A DNA stretch of 64,000 nucleotides from Roseiflexus sp. RS-1 (GTDB taxonomy: Bacteria; Chloroflexota; Chloroflexia; Chloroflexales; Roseiflexaceae), in contig NC_009523.1 in the NCBI RefSeq assembly GCF_000016665.1, forward strand, positions 2,976,001-3,040,000, in the 5' to 3' direction. This document shows positions 62,013 to 64,000 of this stretch, piece after piece (positions within the stretch are counted from its first letter, which is position 1; the number at the start of each line of letters is the position of its first letter). Below the pieces are notes generated by a model that saw nothing but the letters and a program-made list of their open reading frames with translations, was not told the origin of the DNA and did not search any database. Both the position numbers and the translations under genes were made by a program.

Positions 62013-63497
62013 ATGAGCAATGAGCAAAATCAGTTTCTTGAATCAATCCTGCAGGAACTCAAAAACATAACGGCGGAGCTGCAACTTTTGAGAAGTGAGT
62101 TGAGATTATCGCCTTATGCAAGATCTGAAAAGACTGTTTTATCCAGTTCACCCAGACAAGTGGTGGACTCCCTCGAAAAGACTGAAGGAGAAAGGTCTGA
62201 TGAGACTGTTTTAGCTGGTTCACCCGGACAGGTTGTGGATTCCCCTGACGAGACTGAAGAAGAAAAGGCTTTAGCTGTCTATGATTGGCTCACCGCCAGG
62301 GGAATTACTGTCAAAAATTACCGCGAACAAAGTGCGGTGGATGCGGTATTTGATCAGCTAGCGATGTTCCTGGGGGAAAGATTCAAAAATCTGTCACGCA
62401 TCTATGAATCCATCAAGCGCAGTCTATCACAGGGTGGCAGTGTTACACTAAATTTATCCTCTAGCAGTCAATCAGAGATAGCAGACTCTACCCAGTTTTG
62501 CACAATGCTGTATTCATACGCATTTTTGTCATCCTACCACTATAACAAGCCTACAAAGACGATATACGCAGCTCCACAAAGAGTCGGAAAAGTCATTAAT
62601 TTCTTCACTGGAGGATGGTTCGAGCGATATATCTACCTGAAGATCTTCTCCTTTCTCGTCCAAAACAGACTGGAGTTTACCTGCCTGCTCAATCCACAAA
62701 TCACCTTCCCAAATGGTGACGATTTTGAGCTTGACGTGCTTTTTTTAGTGAATAACCAGCCTTTATGGCTGGAGTGTAAGACCGGAGAATATCAGACTCA
62801 CGTAGCCAAGTACTCAAATGCGAGAAAGGTGTTAGGAATACCAAAGCAAAGAGCAGTTCTTGTTGTTCTAGACATTTCTGAAGATATCAGTGAAAACCTC
62901 ACCAGTTTGTACGATATAACCGTAGCGAACGAGAACAACTTCACCAAGGCAGTACTCGCGGCTGTCGGACTTTCGCAAGATCAAGAATCCGTTGCGCCAT
63001 CTTATCCCACCATTACCGCAACTCCAGGCGGTCTTTCTACACTGCTTAACAAAGCCAGTCTGCGTCCTGTTCCAGAATATCGACAGCAAGTAATAAATGA
63101 GTTGATTACACTGGTAAGTTCACTTAATCAACCTGTCTCAATAACTGAAGTAAAATCTGTTCTGGCTGAAAAGGTACAGGCATCAAAAAGTCAATTGCAG
63201 GACATACTCAACGCAATAGTACGAGGTGGATGCTTATTGGACGATAATGGACTGACAGTCTCGTCCTTCACTTCTCCCTTCTCAAAACTGGTATCTCATG
63301 ACCCGGCGGTCATAGAGAGCAAGTGCATCGAAAGCTATGTTCGAGCAGTGTTACTCACTGAACCAACCTACTTCGAGAACCCAAGCAACATCGATGAATT
63401 TCAACGAGTCGTTGGTGGCACGGCGCCAGATATGACGACGATCAGCAAATTGAGAGAACAGCTATTTAGACCAGACGCTGCACCCGATCATAGTTAG
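62013..63497 (+). CDS. Card1/DUF1887-like PD-(D/E)XK nuclease-like protein
   Basis: A 494-residue protein with a short N-terminal coiled coil (1-35) and a linker holding two copies of a 24-residue unit (ETVLxxSPxQVVDS, about 39-82). A nuclease-like core follows: GGWFERYIYLKI (Glu204), FELDVLFLVNNQP (Asp241) and LWLECKTGEY (Glu254, Lys256). This order matches the Card1/Can2/DUF1887 nuclease domain. The C-terminal third is helical with a winged-helix-like segment (SITEVKSVLAEKVQ). No CRISPR array or cas gene is in the window. The gene is clearly more AT-rich than its neighbours, which suggests transfer. Confidence 0.75.
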   Translation: MSNEQNQFLESILQELKNITAELQLLRSELRLSPYARSEKTVLSSSPRQVVDSLEKTEGERSDETVLAGSPGQVVDSPDETEEEKALAVYDWLTARGITVKNYREQSAVDAVFDQLAMFLGERFKNLSRIYESIKRSLSQGGSVTLNLSSSSQSEIADSTQFCTMLYSYAFLSSYHYNKPTKTIYAAPQRVGKVINFFTGGWFERYIYLKIFSFLVQNRLEFTCLLNPQITFPNGDDFELDVLFLVNNQPLWLECKTGEYQTHVAKYSNARKVLGIPKQRAVLVVLDISEDISENLTSLYDITVANENNFTKAVLAAVGLSQDQESVAPSYPTITATPGGLSTLLNKASLRPVPEYRQQVINELITLVSSLNQPVSITEVKSVLAEKVQASKSQLQDILNAIVRGGCLLDDNGLTVSSFTSPFSKLVSHDPAVIESKCIESYVRAVLLTEPTYFENPSNIDEFQRVVGGTAPDMTTISKLREQLFRPDAAPDHS

Positions 63498-63830
63498 AGG
63501 AATGCCCGGCCTGCTGTCCACTCGATGCACGGTTGAAGTCAGCTTCAACGCCCCTGACCGACTGACAGCGCAGCACAACTATATCAAGCCCATGATCCCG
63601 TTTGCGCCTGTTCTCATCCTTCATCAAGACTGCTAGCCTGCATTGTCTGGAAATGGTGCTACTTGCACTCATCCCATAACGCAGACATATACCCAGGCGC
63701 AATTCTTGTGCTGCCATCAAGAGCGAGGAAAGCGCAACAAGTAGATTTGATTCATCAGCACGCGCAACCTTCCGCCGCATGCACTCGTCACACATTGCAG
63801 GAACAGAAGAACGGAAAGGAAGGTTCCTCA
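63498..63830. other. Intergenic region without a supported gene
   Basis: The 333 bases between the nuclease and pspC show no convincing gene. A 143-codon minus frame (63466-63897) crosses both neighbours and has no ribosome site or recognisable product. Confidence 0.6.
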
Positions 63831-64000
63831 ATGAGCGGACAATTGGCGCGCAGCAAAAGTGATCGGATGATCGCTGGCGTATGTGGCGGGCTGGCAAACT
63901 ACTTCAATATCGATCCGGTGATCGTGCGGCTGGTGTTTGTGGTAGCAGTGCTCTTCGGTGGAATCAGCCCGCTGGTCTACATCATTCTGTGGATCGTCAT
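63831..64000 (+). CDS. PspC-domain protein, N-terminal part (runs off the right edge)
   Basis: Begins MSGQLARSKSDRMIAGVCGG and continues LANYFNIDPVIVRLVFVVAV, then a transmembrane helix LVYIILWIV at the window edge. This is the standard PspC domain (phage-shock-protein C type), a small membrane protein involved in envelope stress. AAGGAAGG precedes the ATG. The rest of the protein is beyond the window. Confidence 0.9.
   Translation, partial: MSGQLARSKSDRMIAGVCGGLANYFNIDPVIVRLVFVVAVLFGGISPLVYIILWIV

Noticed and set aside
63466-63897. 143-codon minus-strand frame
   Set aside because: Overlaps the nuclease end and pspC start, lacks a ribosome site and a recognisable product.

Overview
The window looks like a chromosome segment of a filamentous anoxygenic phototroph of the Chloroflexota, most likely Roseiflexus. 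This is inference from GC-rich coding DNA, the gene repertoire (lone CoxL-like protein, type 2 IPP isomerase, phasin-like protein, GlmL/MutL-like ATPase with Chloroflexota-type membrane proteins) and many short intergenic repeats. No rRNA, tRNA, CRISPR array, transposase or phage gene was found.

Layout: 1-5331 holds the start of argH, a Uma2-type nuclease, argF, two TrkA/RCK proteins, corA and a MEMO1-like AmmeMemoRadiSam B gene. 5332-6776 is repeats plus hpf. 6777-10986 has a translationally coupled SDR/Baeyer-Villiger-type monooxygenase pair and an orphan GAF histidine kinase. 11021-14090 encodes E1 alpha/beta of a 2-oxoacid dehydrogenase and a UPF0104 flippase-like protein. 14054-19302 carries an ABC-2 exporter, a GH-like membrane-anchored protein overlapping a TVP38 gene, and two methyltransferases. 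19458-26228 is a housekeeping block: msrB, ruvB, YtcJ amidohydrolase, double GNAT, class I GATase, NUDIX and AmrS. 26229-28716 is a 2.5 kb non-coding region built mostly from an array with an exact 278-bp period.

28717-36318 contains an orphan LolD-like ATPase, a Yip1 protein, a zinc-ribbon/J-like/TPR protein next to a zinc-ribbon/FHA protein, a phasin-like protein, recF and idi2. 36694-37446 is a membrane-anchored cyclophilin. 37449-44656 (minus) is a tight five-gene operon: a DUF6754-like protein, two polytopic membrane proteins, a 1004-residue scaffold with a long array of LPxWL motifs, and an ASKHA ATPase of the GlmL/MutL family with no B12 mutase nearby. This is the best candidate for an undescribed system.

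44732-52761 holds a small conserved protein, dtd, a PaaI-like thioesterase, the CoxL-like protein, a coiled-coil/SH3b protein, a chromate transporter and a Zn/Cd-type P1B ATPase. Several boundaries in this stretch are filled by TGAGAAC heptamer arrays. 52958-61156 encodes two large secreted proteins, divergently transcribed: a papain-like protease with a fused chagasin-like inhibitor domain and ten 80-residue repeats, and a multidomain GH13 amylase/pullulanase. 61371-64000 is an accessory tail: MntA with a frameshifted HepT, an AT-richer Card1-like PD-(D/E)XK nuclease, and the start of a PspC protein.

Promoters often have an extended -10 of the form TGnTAnnnT, frequently TGGTATAAT. Several start codons sit very close to it.
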